This document shows positions 19,618-29,473 of a DNA stretch of 64,000 bases, one piece after another. Where the stretch lies: contig NZ_KZ477985.1 in assembly GCF_002837185.1 (NCBI RefSeq), forward strand, positions 186,001 through 250,000, written 5' to 3'. The first letter of the stretch is position 1. The number at the start of each line of letters is the position of its first letter. The position numbers and the translations under genes were made by a program. The stretch comes from Pseudomonas fluorescens (lineage in GTDB: Bacteria; Pseudomonadota; Gammaproteobacteria; Pseudomonadales; Pseudomonadaceae). The notes beneath the pieces were generated by a model. It was not told where the DNA came from. It ran no database searches and worked only from the letters and a program-made list of their open reading frames with translations.

Positions 19618-20511
19618 ATGGGCACTGAAACACTGGCGATTAGCAGCGTGCGATTATTTCGCTATGCGCTTGGCTCCCTGCTTCTGTTAGCCGGTACGGC
19701 ATTACTGGTGGCTCATGGCCTGGCCTGGCTCGACCTGGAACCGCGCATCTTGCGAGCGCTGCAGGGCGGGGCGATCTGTGCCCTCGGTACTGCGCTGGGC
19801 GCGGTGCCCGTGCTGGTGATTCGCCGTATGCCGGCGGCGTTGAGCGATACCCTGCTGGGTTTTGGCGCGGGGGTCATGTTGGCGGCGACCGCCTTTTCGC
19901 TGGTGGTGCCGGGTATCGCTGCCGCAGAAAAGCTGGGGCTCACACCCTGGGGCGCGGGTGGTTTGATCAGCTTCGGCATCATGCTCGGTGCATTCGGGTT
20001 GTATCTCGTGGACCGCCAGGTTTCAGGCGCCAGCCCGGAAATGCTGGTGGGCACGCCGGATAAGCCGGTTATCCCGCCGCGTATCTGGCTTTTTGTGTTC
20101 GCGATCATTGCCCACAACATCCCGGAAGGCATGGCCGTGGGTGTTTCTGCCGGCGGCGGCATGGCGGATGCCGACAGTCTCGCCATGGGCATTGCCCTGC
20201 AGGACGTACCGGAAGGCCTGGTGATTGCGCTGGTATTGGCTGGGGCGGGGATGTCGAGGATCAAGGCGTTTCTGATTGGCGCTGCCTCGGGTTTGGTCGA
20301 GCCGGTCTTTGCAGTGTTATGCGCGTGGTTGGTGAGCCTTGCCGAAGTGCTGTTGCCCTTGGGGTTGGCACTCGCTGCGGGTGCGATGCTGCTGGTGGTG
20401 ACCCATGAGGTGATCCCTGAGTCACGCCGCAACGGTCACGACAAACTCGCCAGCCTGGGATTGTGCATCGGGTTTTGCTTGATGATGGTGATGGATACGG
20501 CACTGGGATAG
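19618..20511 (+). CDS. ZIP family metal transporter
   Basis: Predicted inner-membrane divalent-metal importer of 297 residues with about eight hydrophobic segments. The two metal-binding helices carry HNIPEGMAVGVS (about residues 164-175) and QDVPEGLVIALVLAG (about 195-209), the ZIP binuclear-site signature. The His-rich loop of some ZIPs is absent. It starts 33 bases after sodA on the same strand with no terminator between, so it is probably the fifth gene of the Fur-controlled operon. Import of Mn (for SodA) or Fe is the contextual inference; Zn is the family default. Substrate unproven. Confidence 0.88.
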   Translation: MGTETLAISSVRLFRYALGSLLLLAGTALLVAHGLAWLDLEPRILRALQGGAICALGTALGAVPVLVIRRMPAALSDTLLGFGAGVMLAATAFSLVVPGIAAAEKLGLTPWGAGGLISFGIMLGAFGLYLVDRQVSGASPEMLVGTPDKPVIPPRIWLFVFAIIAHNIPEGMAVGVSAGGGMADADSLAMGIALQDVPEGLVIALVLAGAGMSRIKAFLIGAASGLVEPVFAVLCAWLVSLAEVLLPLGLALAAGAMLLVVTHEVIPESRRNGHDKLASLGLCIGFCLMMVMDTALG

Positions 20512-20536
20512 CAGGAGCGAGCCCGTTCGCTCCTGC
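20511..20536. repeat. Single REP-like hairpin between convergent ZIP gene and ptsO
   Basis: Perfect 10-bp inverted repeat GCAGGAGCGA / TCGCTCCTGC with a GCCCGT loop. It resembles one half of the GTAGGAGCGAGCTTGC-type REP found elsewhere in this window. It overlaps the last base of the ZIP stop codon and lies 13 bases from the ptsO stop, so it may act as a bidirectional transcription stop. Confidence 0.65.
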
Positions 20537-20548
20537 AAGAGGAAGGCG

Positions 20549-20821
20549 TTATTCACCCTCGTCGAAGTAGTTGTTGATCAACGCGACTAACGCGTCCATC
20601 GCTTCCTGCTCTTGTTCACCCTCGGTTTTCAGATGGATTTTAGTGCCCTTGCCTGCGGCGAGCATCATCATCGCCATGATGCTCTTGCCGTCGACCATCG
20701 AGTCAGGGGTACGCCCGGCGCGGATCTGGCAGGGGAACTGCCCGGCGACACCGACAAACTTGGCTGATGCGCGGGCATGCAAGCCCAGCTTGTTGATGAT
20801 TTCAATTTCCCGAGCCGGCAT
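20549..20821 (-). CDS. ptsO: Nitrogen PTS phosphocarrier protein NPr (HPr family)
   Basis: Phosphocarrier that passes phosphate from PtsP (EI-Ntr) to PtsN. The 90 residues have the HPr fold: the phosphorylated His15 in NKLGLHARASAKFV and the second-site segment SMVDGKSIMAMMMLAAGKGTKI containing the conserved Ser. Last gene of rpoN-hpf-ptsN-rapZ-ptsO, 16 bases after rapZ. AAAGGAAC precedes the ATG. It regulates rather than transports: the partner PtsN has no sugar permease nearby. Confidence 0.95.
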   Translation of the reverse strand: MPAREIEIINKLGLHARASAKFVGVAGQFPCQIRAGRTPDSMVDGKSIMAMMMLAAGKGTKIHLKTEGEQEQEAMDALVALINNYFDEGE

Positions 20822-20837
20822 CGCTATGGTGTTCCTT

Positions 20838-21695
20838 TCAGCTAAGGTCGCGGTGGCGAACCTGGACGTTCTTGAGGGTTTGTTGCAGCACCTGGCCCAG
20901 TCGCTCCGTCAGGTAGACAGAGCGGTGGTGGCCGCCGGTGCAGCCGATGGCAATGGTGACATAGGCGCGGTTGCTTGCAGCAAAGCGCGGCAGCCATTTG
21001 AGCAGGTAGGTGGAGATATCCTGGAACATCTCTTCCACATCCGGTTGTGCCGCCAGGTAGTCGATCACGGGCTGGTCAAGCCCGGACTGATCGCGCAACT
21101 CCGGTTTCCAATACGGGTTGGGCAGGCAGCGCACGTCGAACACCAGGTCGGCATCCACCGGCATGCCGCGCTTGAAGCCAAACGACTCGACCAGAAACGC
21201 CGTGCCAGGCTCCGGCTGGTTCAGCAATCGCAGCTTGATCGCATCGCGCAGTTGGTACAGGTTCAGGTTGGTGGTGTTGATCTTGAGGTCGGCCAGATCG
21301 ATGATCGGCCCCAGCAGTTTGGTCTCGTCCTCGATGGCTTCGGCCAGGGAACGGTTGGCGCTGCTGAGCGGGTGGCGGCGACGGGTTTCGGAGAACCGCT
21401 TGAGCAGGGTTTCTTCGTCGGCGTCCAGGTACAGCACGTCGCAATGAATATGTTTGGCGCGCACCTCCTCGAGCAGTTCGGGGAACCGTGAGAGGTGGCT
21501 GGGCAGATTGCGGGCGTCGATCGACACGGCGACCAACGGTTGCGCCAGTTCGGTGTGGATCAGGGCGCGTTCCGCCAATTCCGGCAGCAAGCCCGCGGGC
21601 AGGTTGTCGATGCAATAGAAGCCGCTGTCTTCAAGAACGTTAAGAGCAGTGCTCTTACCCGAGCCGGAACGGCCGCTGACGATGATCAAACGCAT
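20838..21695 (-). CDS. rapZ: RNase adapter protein RapZ (nucleotide-binding, YvcJ family)
   Basis: P-loop protein; in E. coli it directs RNase E to the small RNA GlmZ and so controls glucosamine-6-phosphate synthase, though pseudomonads may use it differently. The 285 residues contain the Walker A motif GRSGSGKST (residues 7-15), a Walker B-like segment and the conserved C-terminal domain with [17 protein letters not shown] (about 254-270). The ATG is three bases after the ptsN stop, so coupling is likely. Confidence 0.95.
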   Translation of the reverse strand: MRLIIVSGRSGSGKSTALNVLEDSGFYCIDNLPAGLLPELAERALIHTELAQPLVAVSIDARNLPSHLSRFPELLEEVRAKHIHCDVLYLDADEETLLKRFSETRRRHPLSSANRSLAEAIEDETKLLGPIIDLADLKINTTNLNLYQLRDAIKLRLLNQPEPGTAFLVESFGFKRGMPVDADLVFDVRCLPNPYWKPELRDQSGLDQPVIDYLAAQPDVEEMFQDISTYLLKWLPRFAASNRAYVTIAIGCTGGHHRSVYLTERLGQVLQQTLKNVQVRHRDLS

Positions 21696-21697
21696 GA

Positions 21698-22162
21698 TTA
21701 CTGCCCGTTTTGCTCATCCAGAACGACCTGATACAGCGCTTCGTTACTGCTGGCGCTGCGCAATTTATCGCGCACTTCCTTGCGGTCGAGCATGCTAGCA
21801 ATCTGCCGGAGCAGTTCCAGGTGTGCATCGGTGGCTGCTTGTGGGACCAGCAGAACGAACAGCAGGTCGACCGGGGCGCCGTCGATGGCATCGAAATCGA
21901 TAGGGTGATCCAGGTGCAGCAAAGCACTGACCGGTGTTTCGCAGCCTTTGAGGCGGCAGTGGGGGATGGCGATGCCGTTGCCAAAACCGGTCGAGCCGAG
22001 TTTTTCACGGGCGATCAACGCCTCGAAGACATCTTGCATTTCCAGTTCAGGCACTTGGCTGCTGATCAGGTTGGCAATTTGTTCGAGGGCTTTCTTCTTG
22101 CTGCCGCCCGGCACGTTCACGAGGGAACGGCCGGGGGTCAGGATAGTTTGAAGTTGGATCAT
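21698..22162 (-). CDS. ptsN: PTS IIA-like nitrogen regulatory protein PtsN (EIIA-Ntr)
   Basis: Receives phosphate from NPr and regulates potassium and nitrogen/carbon balance by protein contact. The 154 residues carry the phosphorylatable His68 in [13 protein letters not shown] and the EIIA segment [15 protein letters not shown]-terminus [15 protein letters not shown]. Part of the rpoN operon, 9 bases after hpf and 2 bases before rapZ. Confidence 0.95.
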   Translation of the reverse strand: MIQLQTILTPGRSLVNVPGGSKKKALEQIANLISSQVPELEMQDVFEALIAREKLGSTGFGNGIAIPHCRLKGCETPVSALLHLDHPIDFDAIDGAPVDLLFVLLVPQAATDAHLELLRQIASMLDRKEVRDKLRSASSNEALYQVVLDEQNGQ

Positions 22163-22171
22163 GGGGGAGGG

Positions 22172-22477
22172 TTAACGACCTGTACCTTGCATCAGGTGCA
22201 GATTCTTTTCCTTATGCTTTTTGAGTTGGCGGTCAAGCTTGTCGGTGAGCAAGTCGATCGATGCATACATGTCTTCATGCTCGGCATTAGCAACCACTTC
22301 GCCACCGGGTATCTGCAGGGTCGCTTCGATTTTCTGCTGAAGCTTATCGACCTTCATGATGACCTGCACGTTGGTGATCTTGTCGAAATGTCCTTCAAGC
22401 TTCTTCAGCTTCTGTTCGACGTATTCGCGCATTGGAGGGGTGACTTCTACATGGTGTCCACTGATGTTGACTTGCAT
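22172..22477 (-). CDS. hpf: Ribosome hibernation promoting factor (short HPF)
   Basis: Binds the 30S decoding region and, with RMF, drives 100S dimer formation in stationary phase. The 101 residues (MQVNISGHHVEVTPPMREYVEQ...) correspond to the short beta-alpha-beta-beta-beta-alpha form without the long-HPF dimerisation tail. The ATG at 22477 has GGAGAAG upstream; an earlier in-frame start at 22531 is rejected because it adds an unrelated basic peptide. It lies between rpoN and ptsN, the usual order. Confidence 0.95.
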   Translation of the reverse strand: MQVNISGHHVEVTPPMREYVEQKLKKLEGHFDKITNVQVIMKVDKLQQKIEATLQIPGGEVVANAEHEDMYASIDLLTDKLDRQLKKHKEKNLHLMQGTGR

Positions 22478-22552
22478 ACAGCTTCTCCTTCGTTGCCAGT
22501 GCATAAAGCGGCGGGTAGGAATACCCGCCACTGGAACGCTGTGCCCCGCCCG

Positions 22553-24046
22553 TCACATCAAACGCTTACGCTCGCTGGAAGGCGCGATCCCAAGGGACTC
22601 GCGATACTTGGCGACGGTTCGACGGGCGACCTGAATGCCTTGTGCCTCCAGTAAACCAGCGATCTTGCTGTCACTCAACGGCTTTTTCTGATTTTCCGCG
22701 GCAACCAGTTTTTTGATGATCGCGCGGATCGCCGTGGACGAGCATTCGCCGCCTTCGGAGGTGCTTACGTGGCTGGAGAAAAAGTATTTCAGCTCATAAA
22801 TACCCCGTGGGGTATGCATGAATTTTTGCGTGGTCACCCGCGAAATCGTCGATTCGTGCATGCCGACCGCCTCGGCGATGTCATGCAGTACCAGCGGTTT
22901 CATGGCTTCGTCACCATATTCCAGAAAGCCGCGCTGGTGCTCGACGATCTGGGTGGCGACTTTCATCAGGGTTTCGTTGCGGCTTTGCAGGCTCTTGATG
23001 AACCAGCGCGCTTCCTGCAACTGGTTGCGCATGAACGTGTTGTCGGCGCTGGTATCGGCGCGGCGCACGAAACCGGCGTATTGCGGGTTGACCCGCAGGC
23101 GTGGCACCGACTCCTGGTTCAATTCCACCAGCCAGCGCTCGTTGTCCTTGCGCACGATCACATCAGGCACGACATACTCGGCTTCGCTGGACTCGATCTG
23201 CGAGCCCGGGCGAGGGTTGAGGCTCTGGACCAGTTCGATGACCTGGCGCAGTTCGTCTTCCTTGAGCTTCATGCGACGCATCAGCTGGCTGTAATCGCGG
23301 CTGCCCAGCAGGTCGATGTAATCGCTGACCAGGCGCTTGGCTTCAGCGAGCCAGGGTGTCTTGGCCGGCAGTTGGCGCAGTTGCAGCAGCAGGCACTCGC
23401 TGAGCGTACGGGCGCCAATCCCGGCGGGCTCGAATTGCTGGATGCGGTGCAGGACGGCTTCGATCTCGTCCAGCTCGATATCCAGCTCCGGGTCGAACGC
23501 CTCAAGAATTTCTTCCAGCGTCTCGTCCAGGTAACCCTGGTTATTGATGCAATCGATCAGGGTGACGGCGATCAGTCGATCGGTGTCGGACATCGGCGCC
23601 AGGTTCAGTTGCCACAGCAGGTGACTCTGCAGGCTCTCGCCGACGGACGTACGGGTGGTGAAGTCCCATTCGTCATCATCATTGCTGGGCAGGCTGCTGG
23701 CGCTGGTCTGGTAGACGTCTTCCCAGGCGGTATCCACGGGAAGCTCGTTGGGAATGCGTTCGTTCCACTCGCCGTCCTCGAGGTTGTCCACCGTCGGGGC
23801 GGTTTCCTGATAGGACGGTTCCTGTACGTCGGGATTGGGCTTTTGCTCGATGTTGTCGGCCAAAGGGTCTGTGTTATCGAAGTCGTCGCCTTCTTCCTGG
23901 CGTTCGAGCATCGGATTGGACTCCAGGGCCTCCTGGATTTCCTGTTGCAGGTCCAGGGTCGACAATTGGAGCAGGCGGATGGCCTGTTGCAGCTGCGGTG
24001 TCATCGTCAGCTGCTGGCCCATTCTCAGGACTAGCGATGGTTTCAT
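22553..24046 (-). CDS. rpoN: RNA polymerase sigma-54 factor RpoN
   Basis: Alternative sigma factor needing AAA+ activators, for nitrogen, motility and many other regulons at -24/-12 promoters. The 497 residues show region I ([20 protein letters not shown], glutamine/leucine-rich), an acidic region II (about 50-115), the core-binding region and the C-terminal RpoN box [10 protein letters not shown] close to the end (about 476-485). First gene of rpoN-hpf-ptsN-rapZ-ptsO; 184 bases separate it from lptB upstream. Confidence 0.98.
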   Translation of the reverse strand: MKPSLVLRMGQQLTMTPQLQQAIRLLQLSTLDLQQEIQEALESNPMLERQEEGDDFDNTDPLADNIEQKPNPDVQEPSYQETAPTVDNLEDGEWNERIPNELPVDTAWEDVYQTSASSLPSNDDDEWDFTTRTSVGESLQSHLLWQLNLAPMSDTDRLIAVTLIDCINNQGYLDETLEEILEAFDPELDIELDEIEAVLHRIQQFEPAGIGARTLSECLLLQLRQLPAKTPWLAEAKRLVSDYIDLLGSRDYSQLMRRMKLKEDELRQVIELVQSLNPRPGSQIESSEAEYVVPDVIVRKDNERWLVELNQESVPRLRVNPQYAGFVRRADTSADNTFMRNQLQEARWFIKSLQSRNETLMKVATQIVEHQRGFLEYGDEAMKPLVLHDIAEAVGMHESTISRVTTQKFMHTPRGIYELKYFFSSHVSTSEGGECSSTAIRAIIKKLVAAENQKKPLSDSKIAGLLEAQGIQVARRTVAKYRESLGIAPSSERKRLM

Positions 24047-24230
24047 GGCAGGGGCTTAACACCTTATTCGCCGGCGCAATGCGCCATCCACGACAGGGCG
24101 CGCGAGCGCCAAACATAAGCAAATTATATGCCTGAAATCAGGGCCTTTGCCTAGAGCGCGGTAACAATAAAAAAACCGAGGTTTTCATTGACTCGCTCGC
24201 ACTCTCACCAATGGCCCGATATCACCGTGT

Positions 24231-24955
<725 letters not shown>

Positions 24956-24956
<1 letters not shown>

Positions 24957-25489
24957 TACTCGGCCTTCTTCTTCGGCTGGATGACCATGTCGATACGTGG
25001 GCGCGGCGCGGTGACCTTGTTGCCGTTGGCGCGACCGGCCTGGGCGACCTGGGTCTTGGTGTTGTAGACGATTTTCTCGCCTTCGGTAGAGTTACCGTCG
25101 GCGCTGAGTACCTTGGCCTGGTCAATCAATACGATGCGATTTTGCTGGGCATGGTATTGAATGGTCTTGCCATAGCCTTTCATCGGGCCTGGGTCTTCTG
25201 CCTTTTGCTTCTGTTCGAAGTAAGCCAGGTTGCCCACCGAGGTCACGACATCGATATCGCCGGCCTGGGTGCGGGTCAGGGTCACCGTGTTGCCGGTGAT
25301 CTTCATCGAGCCCTGGGTGATGATGACGCCACCGGTGTAGGTCGCGACGCCTTGTTTGTCATCCAGCTGCGCATCGTCAGCCGAGATGTGGATCGGTTGC
25401 TGGCTATCGTTCGGCAGAGCCCAGGCGCTCACGCTTCCCAGTGCTGCGCCCAGACCGAGCAAAATAGGGAGGGTTTTAACGAGCCTCAT
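24956..25489 (-). CDS. lptA: LPS transport periplasmic protein LptA
   Basis: Forms the periplasmic beta-jellyroll bridge carrying LPS from LptC to LptD. The 177 residues begin with a signal peptide ([24 protein letters not shown], cleavage about residue 25) followed by an OstA-type domain: [36 protein letters not shown] basic tail follows (about 155-177, [15 protein letters not shown]). The start overlaps the lptC stop by 14 bases and the stop overlaps lptB. Confidence 0.96.
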
Positions 25490-26048
25490 ACTGTCCTCTT
25501 ACGTTCGATAGCAGGTGTATCCTGCTTTCTTTCAAATACGCTTTCATTCCCTTGCCAGTCGATACACCGCCAGCGCCGTCGATTCTAACGTCTTGCTCGG
25601 TCTGCGCATATTGCTGTTGTGGGAATACCGTCATGCGACTGCTGGTAATGATGGTGTCACGCTTCTGCGCGTCTGTACGTGCGACGCGCACCGAGTCGAT
25701 CAGTTCGATCTGGGTGCCGTCCGGATTGACCTCGCCCCGCAGGCTGGTGACATGCCACGGCAGTTCGGTGCCACGGTAGAGGTTCAGGTCCGGATTGGTC
25801 AGCAGGCTGACTTCCGAGGCCTTCAAGCGCTCGACCTTGTCGGAGGCCAGCACGTACTGCACCTTGCCATCGGGCAGGAACTGCACGGTGTGGGTGTTGG
25901 TAGCGAAGTTATCGATGATGCTTTCATCAACCTGCACGACAGGTTTGTCGAGAAAGCGCTCCGGACTGATATTCCAGTAGCCCACCGCGAGGAACAGCGC
26001 GGCGATGACCCCGAATAACAGGAAGTTGCGAATCTTTTTGCTCAGCAT
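25476..26048 (-). CDS. lptC: LPS export protein LptC
   Basis: Bitopic inner-membrane protein that receives LPS from LptB2FG and hands it to LptA. The 190 residues have one N-terminal transmembrane helix (about 8-24, FLLFGVIAALFLAVGYW) and a periplasmic jellyroll (LptC/YrbK domain). Family features include VDESIIDNFATNTHTVQFLPDGKVQYVLASDKVERL. It lies 8 bases after kdsC and overlaps lptA, in one kdsD-kdsC-lptCAB transcript. Confidence 0.95.
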   Translation of the reverse strand: MLSKKIRNFLLFGVIAALFLAVGYWNISPERFLDKPVVQVDESIIDNFATNTHTVQFLPDGKVQYVLASDKVERLKASEVSLLTNPDLNLYRGTELPWHVTSLRGEVNPDGTQIELIDSVRVARTDAQKRDTIITSSRMTVFPQQQYAQTEQDVRIDGAGGVSTGKGMKAYLKESRIHLLSNVRGQYEAR

Positions 26049-26056
26049 ATAAGGCT

Positions 26057-26581
26057 CTATAGGTAGGCGGCGTGGGCCGCTTCAAGACTGCCCTGGGCAC
26101 GCAGGATCAATTCGCAGAACTCGCGGGCGGCACCCTCGCCGCCACGGGCCGTGGTAATGCCATGGGCGTGTTCACGCACAAACGCTGCGGCATTGGCGAC
26201 GGCCATGCCCAGGCCTACGCGGCGGATCACCGGCAGGTCGGGCAGGTCGTCACCCAGATAGGCGACCTGTTCATAGCTTAGGTTGAGTTGGCCAAGAAGC
26301 TCGTCCAGCACCACCAGTTTATCCTCGCGGCCCTGATACAGGTGAGCAATCCCCAGGTTTTGTGCGCGGCGTTCCACAACGGGTGTCTTTCGACCACTGA
26401 TAATCGCGGTTTGCACGCCTGCGGCCATCAACATCTTGATGCCCTGGCCGTCGAGCGTATTGAATGTCTTGAATTCGCTGCCGTCTTCGAGGAAGTACAG
26501 GCGGCCGTCGGTCAGCACGCCGTCAACGTCGAAAATCGCCAGCTTGATGTTTTTACCGCGTTGCAACAGATCGCTGGTCAT
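26057..26581 (-). CDS. kdsC: 3-deoxy-D-manno-octulosonate 8-phosphate phosphatase KdsC
   Basis: HAD-family phosphatase that releases Kdo from Kdo-8-phosphate for LPS core synthesis. The 174 residues carry the HAD nucleophile motif FDVDGVLTDG (residues 17-26), motif II around AIISGRKTPVV and the metal-binding GDDLPDLPVIRRVGL (about 115-129). No cap domain, as in the type C0 KdsC. It starts directly after kdsD (stop and start adjacent), implying coupling. Confidence 0.96.
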   Translation of the reverse strand: MTSDLLQRGKNIKLAIFDVDGVLTDGRLYFLEDGSEFKTFNTLDGQGIKMLMAAGVQTAIISGRKTPVVERRAQNLGIAHLYQGREDKLVVLDELLGQLNLSYEQVAYLGDDLPDLPVIRRVGLGMAVANAAAFVREHAHGITTARGGEGAAREFCELILRAQGSLEAAHAAYL

Positions 26582-27556
26582 TTACATCACTCCTGCGCGC
26601 AGCAAGTCGCCAAGGTTAAGGGCTCCGATCGGACGATCATCGTTATCGACGACGATCAACGCACCGATCCGATGGTCTTCCATGATTTTCAGCGCTTCAG
26701 CCGCGAGCATTTCAGCGCGGGCGGTCTTGCCGTGAGGTGTCATCACCGCGTCGATGGTCGCGGTGTGAATATCAATGGTGCGGTCCAGGGTGCGGCGCAG
26801 ATCACCGTCGGTGAATATCCCGGCCAGGCGTCCGTCGATCTCCAGGATTGCCGTCATGCCCAGGCCCTTGCGGGTCATTTCCATCAGCGCGTCCCTGAGC
26901 AGGGTACCGCGTGGAACGCTTGGAAGTTCTGCGCCCGAATGCATGACATTTTCAACTTTCAGCAGCAAGCGACGGCCGAGGGCACCGCCTGGATGGGAAA
27001 ATGCGAAGTCTTCTGCGGTAAACCCACGGGCCTCCAGCAGCGCCACCGCCAGGGCATCGCCCATGACCAGTGCGGCGGTGGTGGAGGAAGTCGGTGCCAG
27101 GTTCAAGGGGCAGGCCTCGTGGGCCACGTGCACGTTGAGGTTGACGTCGGCGGCCTTGGCCAGGGTCGATTCCGGGTTGCCGGTGAGGCTGATCATCTGG
27201 ATGCCCAGGCGCTTGATCAACGGCAACAGGGTCACGATTTCGTTGGTGGTGCCGGAATTGGACAGCGCCAGAATCACGTCATCCTTGGTGATCATGCCCA
27301 TGTCGCCGTGGCTGGCTTCGGCCGGATGCACGAAAAAAGCGGTGGTCCCGGTGCTTGCCAGGGTGGCGGCGATCTTGTTGCCGATGTGGCCGGATTTGCC
27401 CATGCCAACCACGACAACGCGGCCCTTGCTGGCCAGAATCATCTCGCAGGCGCGTACGAAATCTGCGTCGATATGGGCCAGCAAACCTTCTACGGCTTCC
27501 AGCTCGAGGCGGATGGTGCGTTGTGCGGACTGAATGAGGTCGCTGGATTGGCTCAT
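26582..27556 (-). CDS. kdsD: Arabinose-5-phosphate isomerase KdsD
   Basis: Isomerises ribulose-5-phosphate to arabinose-5-phosphate, the first committed step of Kdo synthesis. The 324 residues comprise a SIS domain (about 35-175, VVVVGMGKSGHIGNKIAATLASTGT; catalytic-site segment VHPAEASHGDMGMI) and two CBS domains (about 205-324). The start MSQSSDLIQSAQ at 27556 is preferred over one 63 bases upstream that would add a non-family peptide. It heads the kdsD-kdsC-lptCAB operon and is divergent from mlaF. Confidence 0.96.
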   Translation of the reverse strand: MSQSSDLIQSAQRTIRLELEAVEGLLAHIDADFVRACEMILASKGRVVVVGMGKSGHIGNKIAATLASTGTTAFFVHPAEASHGDMGMITKDDVILALSNSGTTNEIVTLLPLIKRLGIQMISLTGNPESTLAKAADVNLNVHVAHEACPLNLAPTSSTTAALVMGDALAVALLEARGFTAEDFAFSHPGGALGRRLLLKVENVMHSGAELPSVPRGTLLRDALMEMTRKGLGMTAILEIDGRLAGIFTDGDLRRTLDRTIDIHTATIDAVMTPHGKTARAEMLAAEALKIMEDHRIGALIVVDNDDRPIGALNLGDLLRAGVM

Positions 27557-27866
27557 GTCTGAAATCGTATAGCCTGACGAAAAGTCGGCGATTATAGCGG
27601 TAATGATCAATTCCCTCACGCAAGTTCGTCAGGCTTTATTCCGAAGGTCTTGCGGATTCGTCGCAATATCACAACCCGCTGCGTTTTTTTCGCTGTCCTG
27701 AATCTGAACAAGCACTGTTCCGGCCTTGGGGGCGCTGTACCAGCAGTGATATAGTTCGCGGCCAGTTCGGTCCGCCCAACCCATGGCGCAAACATTTGCG
27801 CATCCGCGGTAAACGAAAGTCGCATACATGGTGTCTGAGTGAAAGGCTGCATCCCAAGGAGATTAG
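27557..27866. promoter_or_regulatory. 310-bp divergent promoter region, kdsD / mlaF
   Basis: No gene seen. For mlaF a possible sigma-70 promoter is TTGGGG (27726-27731), 18-base spacer, TATAGT (27750-27755). For kdsD a TATAAT on the minus strand (27596-27591) lies about 35 bases from the ATG but has no good -35. Short open frames here start without Shine-Dalgarno sequences and look random. Confidence 0.45.
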
Positions 27867-28676
27867 ATGAGTGCCGATAACGCCTACGCGGTCGAGCTGA
27901 AGGGCCTTTCCTTCAAGCGCGGTACGCGCAGCATCTTCAATAACGTCGATATTCGCATTCCTCGCGGAAAAGTCACGGGCATCATGGGGCCTTCCGGTTG
28001 CGGCAAGACCACCTTGCTGCGCCTGATGGGCATGCAATTGCGCCCCAGTGCCGGCGAAGTATGGGTCAACGGCCAGAACCTGCCGACATTGTCGCGCAGC
28101 GATCTGTTCGATGCGCGCAAGCACATGGGGGTTCTGTTCCAGAGCGGCGCGCTGTTCACCGACCTCGATGTGTTCGAAAACGTGGCGTTCCCGCTGCGGG
28201 TGCATACCCAGCTGTCCGATGAGATGATTCGTGACATTGTGCTGCTCAAACTGCAGGCCGTAGGGCTTCGCGGGGCCATCGACCTGATGCCTGACGAATT
28301 GTCCGGCGGCATGAAGCGCCGTGTCGCCCTGGCGCGCGCCATCGCACTGGACCCGCAGATCCTCATGTATGACGAGCCTTTCGTGGGCCAGGACCCGATC
28401 GCCATGGGCGTGCTGGTGCGCCTGATCCGCCTGCTCAACGACGCACTGGGCATCACCAGCATCGTGGTGTCCCACGACCTGGCCGAAACCGCGAGCATCG
28501 CCGACTACCTCTATGTCGTGGGGGATGGCCAGGTGCTGGGGCAGGGCACGCCGGAAGAACTGATGAACGCCGATAACCCGCGCATTCGCCAATTCATGAC
28601 CGGCGATCCCGATGGCCCGGTGCCTTTTCACTTTCCGGCAGCGGACTACCGCGCAGATCTTCTGGGGAAGCGCTGA
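27867..28676 (+). CDS. mlaF: Mla phospholipid transport ATPase MlaF (Ttg2A)
   Basis: ATP-binding subunit of MlaFEDB, which moves phospholipids between the inner membrane and MlaC to keep outer-membrane asymmetry. The 269 residues contain Walker A GPSGCGKTT (about 39-47), signature ELSGGMKRRVALARAIALDP (about 144-163) and Walker B LMYDEPFVGQDP (about 165-176). GGAG lies 8 bases before the ATG. Its stop overlaps the mlaE ATG (TGATG). In Pseudomonas literature the operon is also called ttg2, linked to solvent and drug tolerance. Confidence 0.97.
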   Translation: MSADNAYAVELKGLSFKRGTRSIFNNVDIRIPRGKVTGIMGPSGCGKTTLLRLMGMQLRPSAGEVWVNGQNLPTLSRSDLFDARKHMGVLFQSGALFTDLDVFENVAFPLRVHTQLSDEMIRDIVLLKLQAVGLRGAIDLMPDELSGGMKRRVALARAIALDPQILMYDEPFVGQDPIAMGVLVRLIRLLNDALGITSIVVSHDLAETASIADYLYVVGDGQVLGQGTPEELMNADNPRIRQFMTGDPDGPVPFHFPAADYRADLLGKR

Positions 28677-29473
28677 TGCGCAAAACATCTATTATCGAGA
28701 AGGTCCGCCTTTTCGGTCGCTCGGGCATCGACATCGTCGAAGTCCTCGGGCGTTCGACTATTTTCCTGTTCCACGCCTTGCTCGGCCGCGGCGGCATCGG
28801 TGGCGGCTTCGGCTTGCTGCTCAAGCAACTGCATGCGGTTGGTGTGATGTCCCTGGTGATCATCGTGGTCTCCGGGGTGTTCATCGGCATGGTGCTGGCG
28901 CTGCAAGGCTTCAACATTCTGTCCAGCTACGGTTCCGAGCAGGCGGTAGGGCAGATGGTCGCCCTGACCCTGTTGCGTGAACTGGGGCCGGTGGTCACCG
29001 CGTTGTTGTTCGCCGGGCGTGCCGGTTCGGCGCTGACCGCCGAAATCGGCAACATGAAGTCCACCGAGCAGCTGTCCAGCCTGGAAATGATCGGCGTGGA
29101 CCCGCTCAAGTACATTGTTGCCCCGCGCCTGTGGGCCGGCTTCATTTCCCTGCCGCTGCTGGCGATGATCTTCAGCGTGGTCGGGATCTGGGGCGGTTCG
29201 TGGGTGGCGGTGGACTGGTTGGGCGTCTATGACGGTTCCTACTGGGCCAACATGCAAAACAGCGTGACCTTCACGGGCGACGTGCTCAACGGCATCATAA
29301 AGAGCATCGTCTTCGCCTTTGTAGTGACCTGGATCGCCGTATTCCAAGGCTATGACTGTGAACCCACTTCAGAAGGGATCAGTCGCGCCACCACCAAGAC
29401 CGTTGTGTACGCCTCGCTGGCGGTACTGGGCCTTGACTTCATTTTGACTGCCTTGATGTTTGGAGATTTCTGA
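28676..29473 (+). CDS. mlaE: Mla phospholipid transport permease MlaE (Ttg2B)
   Basis: Inner-membrane permease of MlaFEDB. The 265 residues have the MlaE/YrbE pattern: amphipathic N-terminus then about five membrane helices, with GMVLALQGFNIL, LLRELGPVVTALLFAGRAGSALTAEIGNMKSTEQ (the conserved coupling loop) and C-terminal TKTVVYASLAVLGLDFILTALMFGDF. Overlaps mlaF upstream and mlaD downstream by single bases. Confidence 0.97.
   Translation: MRKTSIIEKVRLFGRSGIDIVEVLGRSTIFLFHALLGRGGIGGGFGLLLKQLHAVGVMSLVIIVVSGVFIGMVLALQGFNILSSYGSEQAVGQMVALTLLRELGPVVTALLFAGRAGSALTAEIGNMKSTEQLSSLEMIGVDPLKYIVAPRLWAGFISLPLLAMIFSVVGIWGGSWVAVDWLGVYDGSYWANMQNSVTFTGDVLNGIIKSIVFAFVVTWIAVFQGYDCEPTSEGISRATTKTVVYASLAVLGLDFILTALMFGDF

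Noticed and set aside
24171..24200. AAAACCGAGGTTTT hairpin between rpoN and lptB as a terminator
   Set aside because: Stem of only about five base pairs with a four-base loop; too weak to call.
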